Assembly (NCBI RefSeq): GCF_001512295.1
Contig: NZ_LNUP01000002.1
Coordinates: forward strand, 1,304,263 to 1,368,262
DNA from: Pseudomonas sp. EpS/L25
GTDB taxonomy: Bacteria > Pseudomonadota > Gammaproteobacteria > Pseudomonadales > Pseudomonadaceae
Length of the DNA: 64,000 nt
Reading direction: 5' to 3'
Positions 17,702 to 27,131 of this stretch are shown one piece after another. Below the pieces are notes generated by a model. That model made no database searches, had not been told where the DNA came from, and was given only the letters and a program-made list of their open reading frames with translations. Each line of letters opens with the position of its first letter. Positions within the stretch are counted from its first letter, which is position 1. Made by a program: the position numbers and the translations under genes.

Positions 17702-18184
17702 TCAGCGGTCGATCGGGATGCCGTTCGGCAGCGGTGGCGAAGGCGGTGGGGCGGGCGGCCGGGGCGCCTGCGGATGCGGCACCATGTGCCAGGTTTCGTT
17801 GCGCGGCCGGCGATCGATATAGACCGGGTAGGGCTGATAGATGACGCCCGGGCCGCGCACCTCGGTCTGCTGGCTGCTGCGGGAGGAAGAGGAACCGCCC
17901 ACGATGGTGATGTCGTCCACCGGACGCTGGCGACTGGGAGCTGGCGCCGGTACCACGGTGATCTGCTGGGGTGCCGTCGGGGCCGGTGCCACCGCCTGGC
18001 GCGGTGGCGGGGTGAAACCGTTGCTGTCGGGCAGACTCTGCAGCGGGATGGTGGTGACCTGGCTGGCGGCCGGGCAGGCGCTCTGGGTATAGGTCGTGCG
18101 GCCCTGGTCGTCCACGCATTTGTAGACGTCCTGGGCCGCCACAGCGCCACTGGCGAGCAGCAGTCCAAACAGCAGCGAACGCAT
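17702..18184 (-). CDS. DUF4124-type periplasmic protein, proline-rich
   Basis: 160 residues. A signal peptide (MRSLLFGLLLASGAVA, cleavage near 17) is followed by DVYKCVDDQGRTTYTQSACPA, the DUF4124 signature seen in many Pseudomonas envelope proteins. The remainder is low-complexity and rich in Pro and Ser (PPPRQAVAPAPTAPQ), ending in PRPPAPPPSPPLP. The function is unknown. It converges on the porin gene and is divergent from the LpxO-like gene. Confidence 0.75.
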   Translation of the reverse strand: MRSLLFGLLLASGAVAAQDVYKCVDDQGRTTYTQSACPAASQVTTIPLQSLPDSNGFTPPPRQAVAPAPTAPQQITVVPAPAPSRQRPVDDITIVGGSSSSRSSQQTEVRGPGVIYQPYPVYIDRRPRNETWHMVPHPQAPRPPAPPPSPPLPNGIPIDR

Positions 18185-18362
18185 GATGAGGCACCCCGGG
18201 TACCAGAATTGTCACCTCGAGGATACAAGATGGCCGATTGGCCTCCCAGCGTCGCGGCGGCTTGGTCAGCGGCCGTTCAGGAAAAGGTCTGACTGTAGGA
18301 CTAGGCTCGGCGGGGCGTGCGGCGTATAACATCCCGATACAGATGTCCTGAGGCAACGGCCC

Positions 18363-19262
18363 GTGAAGTGGTTCGTCATCGGCGTGTTCATCCTTTGCGT
18401 GCTGCTGGTGCACTTCCGCGGACGAGTGCGCCATCCCTTCCTGCGCCAGCTCGGTGACCATTCCACCTTCCTGGCACCGCTCAATGCCTTCATGTTCCTC
18501 ACCTCGCGGGTGCCCAATGCGCCCTATCACGAGGTGGAGCGTTTTCCTGAACTCCAGGTGCTGCAAGACAACTGGCAGCTCATCCGCGACGAAGCCCTGA
18601 CTCTGCTGCGCGCCGGCCAGATCAAGAAATCCGCCGAGCCCAACGACGCCGGCTTCAATTCCTTCTTCAAGAGTGGCTGGAAGCGCTTCTACCTGAAGTG
18701 GTACGGCGATAGCCATCCTTCCGCCATGCAGCTCTGCCCGCGGACCACCGAACTGCTCAGGGGTCTGGGTACGGTCAAGGCCGCCATGTTCGCCGAGCTG
18801 CCGCCCGGTTCCCGGCTGGTCCGGCATCGCGATCCCTATGGCGGTTCGCTGCGCTATCACCTGGGCCTGGTGACTCCCAACGATCCGCGCTGCTTCATCG
18901 AGGTGGATGGCCAGCGCTATCACTGGCGCGATGGCCAGGCGGTGGTATTCGATGAAACCTTCATCCACTACGCCGAGAACGGCACCGAGCGGGATCGCAT
19001 CATCCTGTTCTGCGACGTGGAGCGGCCGTTGCGCTATCGCTGGGCCGACGCCTTCAATCGCTGGGTCAGCAGTACCTTGCTGGCCTCGGCCGCCTCGCCC
19101 AACGAGGCCGGCGATAGGACCGGTGGCCTCAATCGTGCGTTCAAGTACCTCCATCGTATCCGCCAGCGCGGCAAGGCACTGAAGAAGCGCAACCGTTTTC
19201 GCTACTATCTGGAGCAGTGGCTGCTGCTGGCGGCCCTGGTCGGCGTGATCCTCTGGATCTGA
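18363..19262 (+). CDS. lpxO: LpxO-like aspartyl/asparaginyl beta-hydroxylase family protein
   Basis: 299 residues from a GTG start. A first membrane helix (MKWFVIGVFILCVLLVHF) and a last one (WLLLAALVGVILWI) flank a cytoplasmic Asp_Arg_hydrox domain. The iron ligands are visible as His155 and Asp157 (RHRDPYGGSLRYHLGL) and His202 (FIHYAENG), with a following Arg for 2-oxoglutarate. LpxO uses iron, O2 and 2-oxoglutarate to 2-hydroxylate a secondary acyl chain of lipid A at the inner membrane. Length and topology fit LpxO well. It stands alone between the DUF4124 gene and the SOS cassette. Confidence 0.8.
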   Translation: MKWFVIGVFILCVLLVHFRGRVRHPFLRQLGDHSTFLAPLNAFMFLTSRVPNAPYHEVERFPELQVLQDNWQLIRDEALTLLRAGQIKKSAEPNDAGFNSFFKSGWKRFYLKWYGDSHPSAMQLCPRTTELLRGLGTVKAAMFAELPPGSRLVRHRDPYGGSLRYHLGLVTPNDPRCFIEVDGQRYHWRDGQAVVFDETFIHYAENGTERDRIILFCDVERPLRYRWADAFNRWVSSTLLASAASPNEAGDRTGGLNRAFKYLHRIRQRGKALKKRNRFRYYLEQWLLLAALVGVILWI

Positions 19263-19333
19263 ACCGGAGAACGTTCGTCCGCCGACTCGCCGGTTCGACT
19301 TGACCTCGGGCAGGTCCCCCGCCAATACTAATA

Positions 19334-19349
19334 CTGTATAAATATACAG
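19334..19349 (+). promoter_or_regulatory. LexA box CTGTATAAATATACAG
   Basis: The site matches CTGT-N8-ACAG with an AT-rich centre, very close to the ideal LexA operator. It lies 15 bases before the mini-ORF start and 45 bases before imuA, placing the whole cassette under SOS control. Confidence 0.9.
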
Positions 19350-19364
19350 ATAGAGGCATTGGCC

Positions 19365-19397
19365 ATGGACAACACCCTTGCGAGTTCGGTGGCATGA
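19365..19397 (+). CDS. Putative ten-residue leader peptide MDNTLASSVA before imuA
   Basis: GAGG (19353-19356) lies eight bases before this ATG, whereas imuA itself lacks a good ribosome site. The stop TGA (19395-19397) overlaps the imuA ATG (19394) as ATGA, so translation of imuA may depend on termination of this mini-ORF. It could equally be the remnant of an older gene start. There is no homology evidence for the peptide itself. Confidence 0.4.
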   Translation: MDNTLASSVA

Positions 19398-20008
19398 ACG
19401 GCGGCGCCAGCCTGGCCCGGCTGTTCGAGGAGCGACGGCTGTGGAAGGGGCAGGCCAGCGCCGAGGCGCGGCGCAGCCAGCAGCCCACGGGCGTCGCGGC
19501 GCTCGATGCCCATCTGCCCGGTGCGGGCTGGCCGGATGCGGCCCTCACCGAACTGCTGCTCGCCGGACCTGGCCAGGGGGAGTTGCAACTGCTCTGGCCG
19601 ACCCTGGCCCGCCTGAGCCAGGCTGCCGAACGCATCGCCCTGATCGGTCCACCGCTGTCGCCCTATCCGCTGGCCTGGCAGGCGGCCGGCGTCGCCCTGG
19701 AGGCCCTGGTGGTGGTCCGCGCCAAGGGCGCCGAGGTGCTGTGGGCCGCTGAACAGTGTCTGCGTTCCGGTTGCTTCGGCGCGGTGCTCTGCTGGCCCGA
19801 ACGCGCCGACGATCGCCAGTTGCGGCGGCTGCAGGTCGCCGCCGAGAGCGGTCGTACCCTGGCCTTCGCCCTGCGTCCGGCCGGCGCGCAGGAGAATCCT
19901 TCGCCCGCCGCCCTGCGCCTGCAACTGCGGGCACCCCTGGAGCGGGTGCACGTCCTCAAGTGCCGGGGCGGCCAGCCGGGCGTCCTCAGCCTGGCCGACG
20001 GCGCTTGA
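19394..20008 (+). CDS. imuA: ImuA, RecA/SulA-like mutasome accessory protein
   Basis: 204 residues. [39 protein letters not shown] has the start of a RecA-like fold, as in ImuA/SulA-like proteins of Pseudomonas. The gene lies directly after a LexA box and before imuB and dnaE2. ImuA works with ImuB and DnaE2 in SOS-induced translesion synthesis. Seven bases separate it from imuB. Unlike many pseudomonads, no lexA2 gene precedes it here; DUF4124 and lpxO-like genes occupy that side. Confidence 0.85.
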   Translation: MNGGASLARLFEERRLWKGQASAEARRSQQPTGVAALDAHLPGAGWPDAALTELLLAGPGQGELQLLWPTLARLSQAAERIALIGPPLSPYPLAWQAAGVALEALVVVRAKGAEVLWAAEQCLRSGCFGAVLCWPERADDRQLRRLQVAAESGRTLAFALRPAGAQENPSPAALRLQLRAPLERVHVLKCRGGQPGVLSLADGA

Positions 20009-20015
20009 GGCGGCC

Positions 20016-21426
20016 ATGCGCTGGGCCTGCATCCTCTTTCCACAGCTGGCGCTCGATGCCGTGCTGCGCCGTCATCCGGACCCGGAGCGGCCGCTGGTAC
20101 TACTCTCCGGCCCGCCCCAGCGGCGCCTGTTGCAGGCGGTCAATCCGGCCGCCCGGGCCCTGGGGCTGCGCCCCGGCCAGACCCTGGCCGCTGCCCAGGC
20201 ACTGACCCGCGACTTCGAACAGCAACTGCACGATCCGGCACTCATCGAAAGCGCCGAGACGCTGCTGGCTGCCTGGGGCTACGGCTTCAGTTCCCAGGTG
20301 AGCCGCCACTATCCGCGGGCCTTGCTGCTGGAGGTGCAATCCAGCCTGCCGTTGCTGGGGCCCTGGCCGCGCCTGGAGCGGCGCCTGCGCCAGGAGCTCC
20401 AGGCCCTGGGTTTTCGCCATCGCCTGGCCCTGGCGCCGAATCCGGTGGCGGCGCGGATGCTGACCAACGTCGCCGATGGCCTGGTCGCCTCCCTGGACGA
20501 CCTGCCGGCGCTGCTCGCTCGCCTGCCGGTGGAGCGTGCCGGCCTCGCCCCCCCAGCAAGCCCAGGCCCTGGCGCGCATGGGTATCCGCCGGCTGGCGCA
20601 ACTGCTGGCATTGCCAAGAGCCGAGCTGGCCCGGCGCTTCGCCCCCGAGTTGCTGCAGCAACTCGACCTGCTGCACGGCCAGCGTAGCCTGGCGCTGGAC
20701 AGCTATCGCCCGCCCGCTCGCTTCCTGGCGCGGGTGGAACTCAACTTCGAGGTGGAGTCGCACCAGGCGCTGCTGTTCCCCCTGCGCCGCCTCACCGCCG
20801 ATTTGGCCGCCTGGCTGGCCAGTCGTGATCGCGGCGTGCAGCGCTTCCTGCTCTGGCTGGAGCATCGCCAGGGGCCGGCCACCGCGCTCACGGTCGGGCT
20901 GCTGGCTCCCGAGCGCGAGGCGGCCCTGCTGTTCGAATTCGCCCGGGGTCGCCTGGAACAGTTGCAGGTGGTGGCACCGGTGCTGGCGCTGCGCCTGGAG
21001 AGCGAGGAACTGCCGGTCTTCGTCCCCGAGCGCCACGGGCTGTTCGACGAGCGCCCGGCCCAGGCGGTGGGCTGGGAGGTGCTGCGCGAGCGCCTGCGCG
21101 CACGCCTGGGTGAAGAGGCGGTGCTCGGCCTCGGCATCCAGGCGGATCACCGGCCCGAGCGCGCCCTGGTCTGGCGGCCCGAGCGCCCGCCGGAGGGCGC
21201 ACTGCCCGGCCCGCGCCCGGGATGGCTGCTGCACGAGCCGCGTGCCCTCGACGGCCAGCCCAGACGCATCCTCAGCGGTCCCGAACGCATAGAGAGTGGC
21301 TGGTGGGACGGTGGCGATCAGCGCCGCGACTACTATCGCATCGAGGTGACCGATGGGCGCCAGGCCTGGGCCTTCCGCCACTACGGCGAGGAGACGCCCT
21401 GGTGGATCCAGGGCTGGTTCGCATGA
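20016..21426 (+). pseudogene. imuB: ImuB, Y-family polymerase-like mutasome hub, interrupted by a +1 frameshift
   Basis: The first frame (from ATG 20016) reads MRWACILFPQLALDAVL..., the normal ImuB start, and stays native to about residue 178. It then meets a run of seven C (20548-20554) and goes out of frame, stopping at 20687. The second half continues in the next frame (QQAQALARMGIRRLAQLLALPRAELARRF) to TGA at 21426. Removing one C joins both parts as GLAPQQAQAL and restores about 469 residues. ImuB normally lacks polymerase catalytic acids and links ImuA, DnaE2 and the sliding clamp. The stop overlaps the dnaE2 ATG. This is either a real mutation, a slippage site or a sequencing error. 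Confidence 0.85.
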
Positions 21427-24400
21427 GCGGCTATGCCGAGCTGCACTGCCTGTCGAACTTCAGTTTCCAGCGTGGTGCCTCCAGCGCTCGCGAGTTGTTC
21501 GAGCGGGCCAAGGTCCTGGGCTATGAGGCGCTGGCCATCACCGACGAATGCACCCTGAGCGGTATCGTCCGTGCCTGGCAGGCCGCCCACGACCTGGGTC
21601 TGCCGCTCATCGTCGGCAGCGAGCTGACCCTGGACGATGGCCTGCGTCTGGTACTGCTGGTGGAGGATCTGCCAGGATACGAAAGGCTCTGCGCCCTGAT
21701 TACCCAGGCACGGCGCCGGGCGCCCAAGGGGCGTTATCGGCTGAGCCGCAAGGATCTAGACCAGGCGCTGCCGGGATTACTGGCGATCTGGCTGCCCGCG
21801 GGCAATCCCTCGGTCGAGGAGGGCGCCTGGCTCCAGGGTCGCTTTCCCGAGCGCCTCTGGATCGGCGTTGAAATGCTGCGCTCGGTCGACGACACCGCCC
21901 GGCTGGCGTACCTCCAGGCGCTGGGCGAACGCCTGGGGCTGCCGTTGGTAGCCTGCGGCGACGTACACATGCACAGCCGCGGTCGCCGCGCCCTGCAGGA
22001 CGTGCTCACCGCCATCCGCCATCATCTGCCGGTGGCCGAGGCCGGCTATCGGCTGTATCCCAATGGCGAGCGTCACCTGCGACCGCTGGCGGCGCTCGCA
22101 GAGCTCTATCCCGCCGCCTTGCGCACCGAAACCTTGAAGATCGCCGCGCGCTGCCGCTTCGACCTGGGTGAACTGCGTTACCAGTATCCCCAGGAGGTGA
22201 TACCCGCCGGTCAGACGGCCCGTACCTGGCTGGCGGAGCTGACCCGTCGGGGCCTGGCCTGGCGCTGGCCGGACGGCGTGCCGGACAAGGTCGCCCGGCA
22301 GGTAGCCCTGGAGTTGGCGCTGATCGCCGAGAAGGGCTACGAGAACTACTTTCTCACCGTGCACGACATCGTCGCCTATGCCCGCCGCCAGCATATCCTC
22401 TGCCAGGGCCGCGGCTCGGCGGCCAATTCGGTGGTCTGTTACGTCCTGGGCATCACCGAACTGAATCCCCTCACCGGCAACCTGCTGTTCGAGCGCTTCA
22501 TCTCCCGCGAGCGCGACGAACCGCCGGACATCGACGTCGACTTCGAGCACGAACGCCGTGAAGAGGTCATCCAGTACGTCTTCCGCCGCTATGGTCGCGA
22601 GCGGGCCGCACTCACCGCGGTGGTCAGCACCTATCACGCCGCGGGGGCCCTGAGAGACGTGGGTAAGGCCCTGGGCCTGCCGCTCGACCAGCTCAATGCC
22701 CTGTCCGGCTGTGCCGGGCGCTGGACCGACGAGATCCCAGGTCCGCCGCGGCTGCGCGAAGCCGGCTTCGATCCGGACAGCCCGCTGCTGCAGCGGGTGC
22801 TCATCCTCGCCGGCCAGTTGATCGGCTTCCCCCGGCACCTTTCCCAGCATCCCGGCGGCTTCGTCATCTCCGCAGCGCCCCTGGCGACCTTGGTACCGGT
22901 GGAGAACGCCGCCATGGCCGAGCGTACCCTGATCCAGTGGGACAAGGACGACCTCGACGCCGTGGGCCTGCTCAAGGTGGACATCCTCGCCCTGGGCATG
23001 CTCAGTGCCCTGCGCCGTTGTTTCGACCTGGTCGCCGACTGGCGCGGCCAGCGCTGGACGCTGGCCAGCCTGCCCCAGGAAGATGCGCCCACCTACGCCA
23101 TGATCTCCCGCGCCGATACGGTCGGGGTGTTCCAGATCGAGTCCCGCGCCCAGATGGCCATGCTGCCGCGCCTCAGGCCCAGGACGCTCTACGACCTGGT
23201 GATCGAGGTGGCCATCGTGCGTCCCGGCCCCATCCAGGGCGACATGGTGCATCCCTATCTGCGGCGCCGTAACAAGGAAGAGGAGGCGGACTATCCCCAT
23301 GACGAACTGCGCCCCGCACTGGAGCGCACCCTGGGAGTGCCCCTGTTCCAGGAGCAGGTGATGCAGATCGCCATGATCGCCGCCGAATACACGCCAGGCG
23401 AAGCCGATCAGTTGCGGCGCTCCATGGCCGCCTGGAAACGCCATGGTGGCCTCGAACCCCATCGCCAGCGCCTGCACGACCGCATGGTCGCCCGTGGCTA
23501 TCGCCCGGAATTCGCCGCGCGCCTCTTCGAACAGATCAAGGGCTTTGGCAGCTACGGCTTTCCCGAGTCCCACGCCGCCAGTTTCGCCCTGCTGACCTAT
23601 GCCAGTTCCTGGCTCAAGTGCCATGAGCCGGCCGCCTTCGCCTGCGCCCTGGTCAACAGCTGGCCGATGGGCTTCTACAGTCCCGACCAGGTGCTCCAGG
23701 ACGCCCGGCGCCATGGCATCGAGGTGCGTCCCGTGGCGGTACAGACCAGCGACTGGGATTGCCGGCTGGAGGCGGGCGCTGGCCAGCAGCCGGCGATCCG
23801 ACTGGGGCTGCGCCTGGTGCAGGGGCTGGCGGAAGCGGTCGGGCGACGCCTGGTCGCCGTGCGCGGCGCGCAACCCTTTCGCGATGTGGAAGAACTCTGT
23901 CGACGGGCGGACCTGGATGCCCGGGCACGTGGGCAACTGGCCGACGCCGGTGCCCTGACGGATCTCGTCGGTGATCGGCATCAGGCGCGTTGGGCCGTGG
24001 CTGGGGTGGAGCAGCAACTGCCACTGTTCGAGGCGGCCAGCAGCGCGATGGAAGAGCGCCCGGCCTTGCCCGCACCCAGCGTCGCCGAGGAGGTCCATGC
24101 CGACTACCGCACCCTGGGCACCACCCTGGGACCCCATCCCTTGGCCCTGCTGCGCGGCGAACTCCAAACACGTCGCTGCCGGGATTTCAGTCAGTTGGCG
24201 GACATTTCGCCCGGCAGCCTGGTGCGGGTGGCGGGGCTGGTGCGTGGCCGACAGCGACCTGGCACGGCCAGCGGCGTGATCTTCGTCACCCTGGAAGACG
24301 AGCACGGCATGCTCAATGTGGTGGTCTGGCGCGCGGTAGGTGAACAGCAGCGGCGGCCTTTATTGCAGGCACGGTTGCTACAGGTCGAAGGGCATCTGGA

Positions 24401-24497
24401 ACGAGAGGCGGGGGTACAGCACCTGATCGCCGGTCGGCTGACCGATCTGAGTCCCCTGCTCGACGAGCTTTTGGTATCGAGTCGGGACTTTCACTAG
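21423..24497 (+). CDS. dnaE2: DnaE2/ImuC error-prone DNA polymerase III alpha subunit
   Basis: 1024 residues from ATG 21423, which overlaps the imuB stop as ATGA. The N-terminal PHP domain ([18 protein letters not shown]) is followed by the polymerase core; the catalytic acids are visible as PDIDVDF (Asp369 and Asp371) and LLKVDIL (Asp520). QQLPLF near residue 864 is a good beta-clamp-binding motif, and an OB-fold segment ([20 protein letters not shown]) lies near 935-960. It performs SOS-induced translesion synthesis. Being last in the operon, it is likely affected by any polarity from the imuB frameshift. Confidence 0.95.
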   Translation: MSGYAELHCLSNFSFQRGASSARELFERAKVLGYEALAITDECTLSGIVRAWQAAHDLGLPLIVGSELTLDDGLRLVLLVEDLPGYERLCALITQARRRAPKGRYRLSRKDLDQALPGLLAIWLPAGNPSVEEGAWLQGRFPERLWIGVEMLRSVDDTARLAYLQALGERLGLPLVACGDVHMHSRGRRALQDVLTAIRHHLPVAEAGYRLYPNGERHLRPLAALAELYPAALRTETLKIAARCRFDLGELRYQYPQEVIPAGQTARTWLAELTRRGLAWRWPDGVPDKVARQVALELALIAEKGYENYFLTVHDIVAYARRQHILCQGRGSAANSVVCYVLGITELNPLTGNLLFERFISRERDEPPDIDVDFEHERREEVIQYVFRRYGRERAALTAVVSTYHAAGALRDVGKALGLPLDQLNALSGCAGRWTDEIPGPPRLREAGFDPDSPLLQRVLILAGQLIGFPRHLSQHPGGFVISAAPLATLVPVENAAMAERTLIQWDKDDLDAVGLLKVDILALGMLSALRRCFDLVADWRGQRWTLASLPQEDAPTYAMISRADTVGVFQIESRAQMAMLPRLRPRTLYDLVIEVAIVRPGPIQGDMVHPYLRRRNKEEEADYPHDELRPALERTLGVPLFQEQVMQIAMIAAEYTPGEADQLRRSMAAWKRHGGLEPHRQRLHDRMVARGYRPEFAARLFEQIKGFGSYGFPESHAASFALLTYASSWLKCHEPAAFACALVNSWPMGFYSPDQVLQDARRHGIEVRPVAVQTSDWDCRLEAGAGQQPAIRLGLRLVQGLAEAVGRRLVAVRGAQPFRDVEELCRRADLDARARGQLADAGALTDLVGDRHQARWAVAGVEQQLPLFEAASSAMEERPALPAPSVAEEVHADYRTLGTTLGPHPLALLRGELQTRRCRDFSQLADISPGSLVRVAGLVRGRQRPGTASGVIFVTLEDEHGMLNVVVWRAVGEQQRRPLLQARLLQVEGHLEREAGVQHLIAGRLTDLSPLLDELLVSSRDFH

Positions 24498-24584
24498 TGA
24501 AACAGCCATTAGCGAAGCAGCGGCGAACGAAGGAGAGGGGCTGGGGTAGGTGGCGCGGAGGGTGTATCGCGGGGAGACTATATT

Positions 24585-24624
24585 CTTGCGGACTTGCGGA
24601 CTTGCGGACTTGCGGACTTGCGGA
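24585..24624 (+). repeat. Five tandem copies of the 8-bp unit CTTGCGGA
   Basis: Five perfect, head-to-tail copies run without interruption between dnaE2 and hupB. Units of 8 bp would shift any reading frame, but no gene is seen across it. It lies 39 bases before a GTCTTCC/GGAAGAC inverted repeat (24631-24663) beyond the hupB end. Confidence 0.9.
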
Positions 24625-24682
24625 GGGACTGTCTTCCAGAGCGCCCGAGAGCGCCCGGAAGACAAGAATCGACCACGCAGTC

Positions 24683-24955
24683 TTAGCTGACGGCGTCTTT
24701 CAGGCCTTTGCCGGGCTTGAAGCCGGGCAGCTTGGCAGCGGCGATCTTGATGGTGGCACCGGTCTGCGGGTTGCGGCCTTCGCGAGCAGCGCGCTCTTTC
24801 ACTGCGAAAGTTCCGAAACCGACCAGGCTAACGCTGTCGCCTTGCTTCAGGGCGTCGGTCACCGCGGTGGTGAAGGCGTCCAGGGCTTTGGCAGCGGTGG
24901 CCTTGGGCAGGTCGGCAGACGCGGCAATGGCGTCGATCAGCTCAGCTTTATTCAT
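24683..24955 (-). CDS. hupB: HU-beta histone-like DNA-binding protein
   Basis: 90 residues, exactly the HU length. [28 protein letters not shown] begins the helical body, [21 protein letters not shown] forms the beta-arm that wraps DNA, and [12 protein letters not shown] ends it. It binds and bends DNA without strict sequence preference. The gene is alone, with its own leader; a small GTAGAG...CTCTAC hairpin lies upstream at 25012-25034. In many pseudomonads hupB follows lon, which is not the case here. Confidence 0.95.
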   Translation of the reverse strand: MNKAELIDAIAASADLPKATAAKALDAFTTAVTDALKQGDSVSLVGFGTFAVKERAAREGRNPQTGATIKIAAAKLPGFKPGKGLKDAVS

Positions 24956-25209
24956 GTAAAAACTCCATGTGTGAGTATTGGCCAGGCAGTATAGCGGCAG
25001 CTTTGCCTTGCGTAGAGCCTTTGTGGGCCTCTACGTGGCCGGTTGAAGCAGCCTTGTTGTTCGGCGCTACAGGATACGCATAGCGGACGAAAGAACGATA
25101 GGGTATTCGATCAAGCAGGGGCATGAAAACCTGATCCGTACTGCATTTTCCAAGCTTTACAGCCCAGCCGTCATCTTTTTGGGCAGCGTCGAGGACCGTT
25201 TGGTTTCCT

Positions 25210-25581
25210 TTAGGCGACTCGGTCCGGGGAAAGATGGGGCTGCAAGGGTGGTGTCAGGGGCGGCAGGCCATAGGCCGCGCGGGCCGCATCGCAGTGTGGA
25301 TTGGGCGCGCCGTTTTCCCAGGCCGCGGTGAATTCACGGCAGGTACTGGAGCGATTTTCGTAGATGGTGCAGCGCGTGCCGCAGCCGATCTCGCCCAGCA
25401 AAGCCGCGCAGCGCGTGGGTTTCTGCTCGGTACCCAGCATCGCCGCCAGGTGCGGGGACACGGCCACCGTCAGGTTATCGGGCACCAGGCCGCCTGCCGA
25501 CTGGCATTCGCCCCAATAGAAAGACACGCGGAAATGGGCGCAGCAGGCACCACAGCTAAGGCAAGGATTCTCGGTCGACAT
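25210..25581 (-). CDS. YkgJ-family cysteine cluster protein
   Basis: 123 residues. Cysteines are arranged as CLSCGACC near the start, then [27 protein letters not shown] and a late HC, the layout of the YkgJ/UPF0153 CxxCxxCC family, thought to bind zinc or an iron-sulfur cluster. No signal peptide. Function is unknown in general. It stands alone between hupB and a LysR gene. Confidence 0.8.
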   Translation of the reverse strand: MSTENPCLSCGACCAHFRVSFYWGECQSAGGLVPDNLTVAVSPHLAAMLGTEQKPTRCAALLGEIGCGTRCTIYENRSSTCREFTAAWENGAPNPHCDAARAAYGLPPLTPPLQPHLSPDRVA

Positions 25582-25687
25582 GCACGAAGGCCATCGCAGA
25601 AACCGGCGGTGCCGGCGGGACAGGGGCTGATTCTAGGCAAGCGCCCGCAGGCTGCGAAGCCCCAGGCAACGACCGTTCGGCGCCGAC

Positions 25688-26596
25688 CTACGGCAGTGTT
25701 TCGCCATGTCCTGATGCGACCAGATGTCGCTGCAGCCAGGCAATGAACACCCTGACCTTGGCCGGCACCAGGCGACGATGCGGATACACCGCGTGAATGG
25801 TGATGGCCTGGGTGTGCCAGGCGGCGAACAGCCGTTCCAGGCGGCCGGCGGCGATGTCCTCGTCCACCAGGAAGTCCGGCTGGCGGATGATGCCGTGCCC
25901 GTCCAGCGCCGCCCGATGCAGGACGCTGCCATTGTTGGCTCGCAGGTGTCCGGCGACCTTCACCTGCAAAAGCTCCTCGCCGCGCTGGAACAGCCAGGTG
26001 TCACCGTCGCTGGCGTAGCTGTAGAGCAGGCAGCGATGCTGGCCGAGATCGCTCGGCTGGTCCGGTCGTCCATGACGTTGCAGATAGGCGGGCGCGGCGC
26101 AGACATGCAGCTCCACCGCGCCCAACGGTTGCGCCACCAGGCTGGAGTCGCTCAGGTCGCCGATGCGCACGGCGAGATCGAAGCCTTCCTCGACCAGCCG
26201 GACCTGGCGATCGCTCAGCTCCAGATCGATGGCCACGTCCGGGTATTCGTGCAAGAAGCTGCTCACCAGCGGCGCGAGGTGACGCACCCCGAAGGTGAGG
26301 GGGGCACTGACCCGGAGGCGTCCCCGTGGTCGCTCGTGGCCTTCCTGCAGGCGATGTTCCAGCGCCTCGAGATCGCCCAGCAGCGGCACTATGCCCTCGT
26401 GGAGCGTGCGTCCGGCTTCGGTCAGGCTCAGGGTACGGGTGGTGCGCTGCAGTAGCCGCGTGCCGTAGTGGCGTTCCAGGGCGGCCAGGTGCTTGGTCAG
26501 TGCCGAGCGCGACAGCTCCAGGCGCTCGGCGGCAGCGGTCAGGCTGCCGAGTTCGACGATCTTCACGAAGGCCTGCAAGGCGCGAAGGATGTCCAT
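25688..26596 (-). CDS. LysR family transcriptional regulator
   Basis: 302 residues, the usual LysR length. MDILRALQAFVKIVELGSLTAAAERLELSRSALTKHLAALERHYGTRLLQRTTRTLSLTEAG is the N-terminal winged helix of the PgrR/DmlR-like subgroup; the rest is the type 2 periplasmic-binding effector domain. It is divergent from the DoxX-dioxygenase pair, which LysR proteins of this layout usually control. The effector is unknown. Confidence 0.9.
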   Translation of the reverse strand: MDILRALQAFVKIVELGSLTAAAERLELSRSALTKHLAALERHYGTRLLQRTTRTLSLTEAGRTLHEGIVPLLGDLEALEHRLQEGHERPRGRLRVSAPLTFGVRHLAPLVSSFLHEYPDVAIDLELSDRQVRLVEEGFDLAVRIGDLSDSSLVAQPLGAVELHVCAAPAYLQRHGRPDQPSDLGQHRCLLYSYASDGDTWLFQRGEELLQVKVAGHLRANNGSVLHRAALDGHGIIRQPDFLVDEDIAAGRLERLFAAWHTQAITIHAVYPHRRLVPAKVRVFIAWLQRHLVASGHGETLP

Positions 26597-26698
26597 GTAT
26601 TGTTTCCATTGCGTGCACAGTCCATTCGCAGCTTGCTACTTTATTCGCGCTCTGGAAACAGGAGAATGAATCCATCCTTCCTCCCGCGAGACCTTGCC

Positions 26699-27106
26699 AT
26701 GACCGCACCCACTGCCTCTACCGCTCCCTATGCCGCCCTCCTGCTGCGCCTCGCCTTGGGCGTCATGTTCCTCGCCCACGGCCTGACCAAGTTGCTGGTC
26801 TTCACCCTGCCGGGCACGGCGGGTTTCTTCGCTTCGGTGGGCTTCCCCGGCTGGCTCGCCTATCCGGTCACCTTCTTCGAGCTGGCCGCTGGCGTGCTGC
26901 TGATCCTCGGCGCCTGGGTGCGCCCCGTCGCGGCGGTGGCCGCCGTCCAGTTGTTCGTCGCCTCCACCGTGCATTTCGGCAATGGCTGGTCGTTCACCAA
27001 TCCCAATGGTGGCTGGGAATACCCAGTGTTTCTCGCCGTGACTGCCGCTGCCCTGGCCTTGCTGGGTGCCGGCCACCTGTCCTGGGATGCCCGCAAGCAC
27101 GCCTGA
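26699..27106 (+). CDS. DoxX family membrane protein
   Basis: I take ATG 26699 (MTAPTASTAPYAALLLRLALG), 135 residues; an in-frame ATG at 26666 is possible but its GGAG lies too close. Four hydrophobic helices are visible with the DoxX features LRLALGVMFLAHGLTKL and FFELAAGVLLILG. DoxX proteins are inner-membrane proteins linked to quinone or thiol redox. It is followed 25 bases later by an extradiol dioxygenase gene, a pairing common in Pseudomonas and likely under the divergent LysR protein. Confidence 0.8.
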   Translation: MTAPTASTAPYAALLLRLALGVMFLAHGLTKLLVFTLPGTAGFFASVGFPGWLAYPVTFFELAAGVLLILGAWVRPVAAVAAVQLFVASTVHFGNGWSFTNPNGGWEYPVFLAVTAAALALLGAGHLSWDARKHA

Positions 27107-27131
27107 TCACCCTGTCGCCGAGGTAACCGCC

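Noticed and set aside
16995-19325. Very long antisense open frame of 776 codons across the porin, DUF4124 and LpxO-like genes
   Set aside because: It has no family motif, spans three well-supported genes on both strands and has the composition typical of a GC-rich shadow frame.
24585-24624. Tandem 8-bp repeats as a CRISPR array
   Set aside because: The units are only 8 bp, have no spacers, and no cas gene is nearby.
24378-24665. Minus-strand 95-codon frame over the dnaE2 end and tandem repeats
   Set aside because: It overlaps the conserved dnaE2 C-terminus and its sequence is repeat-derived.
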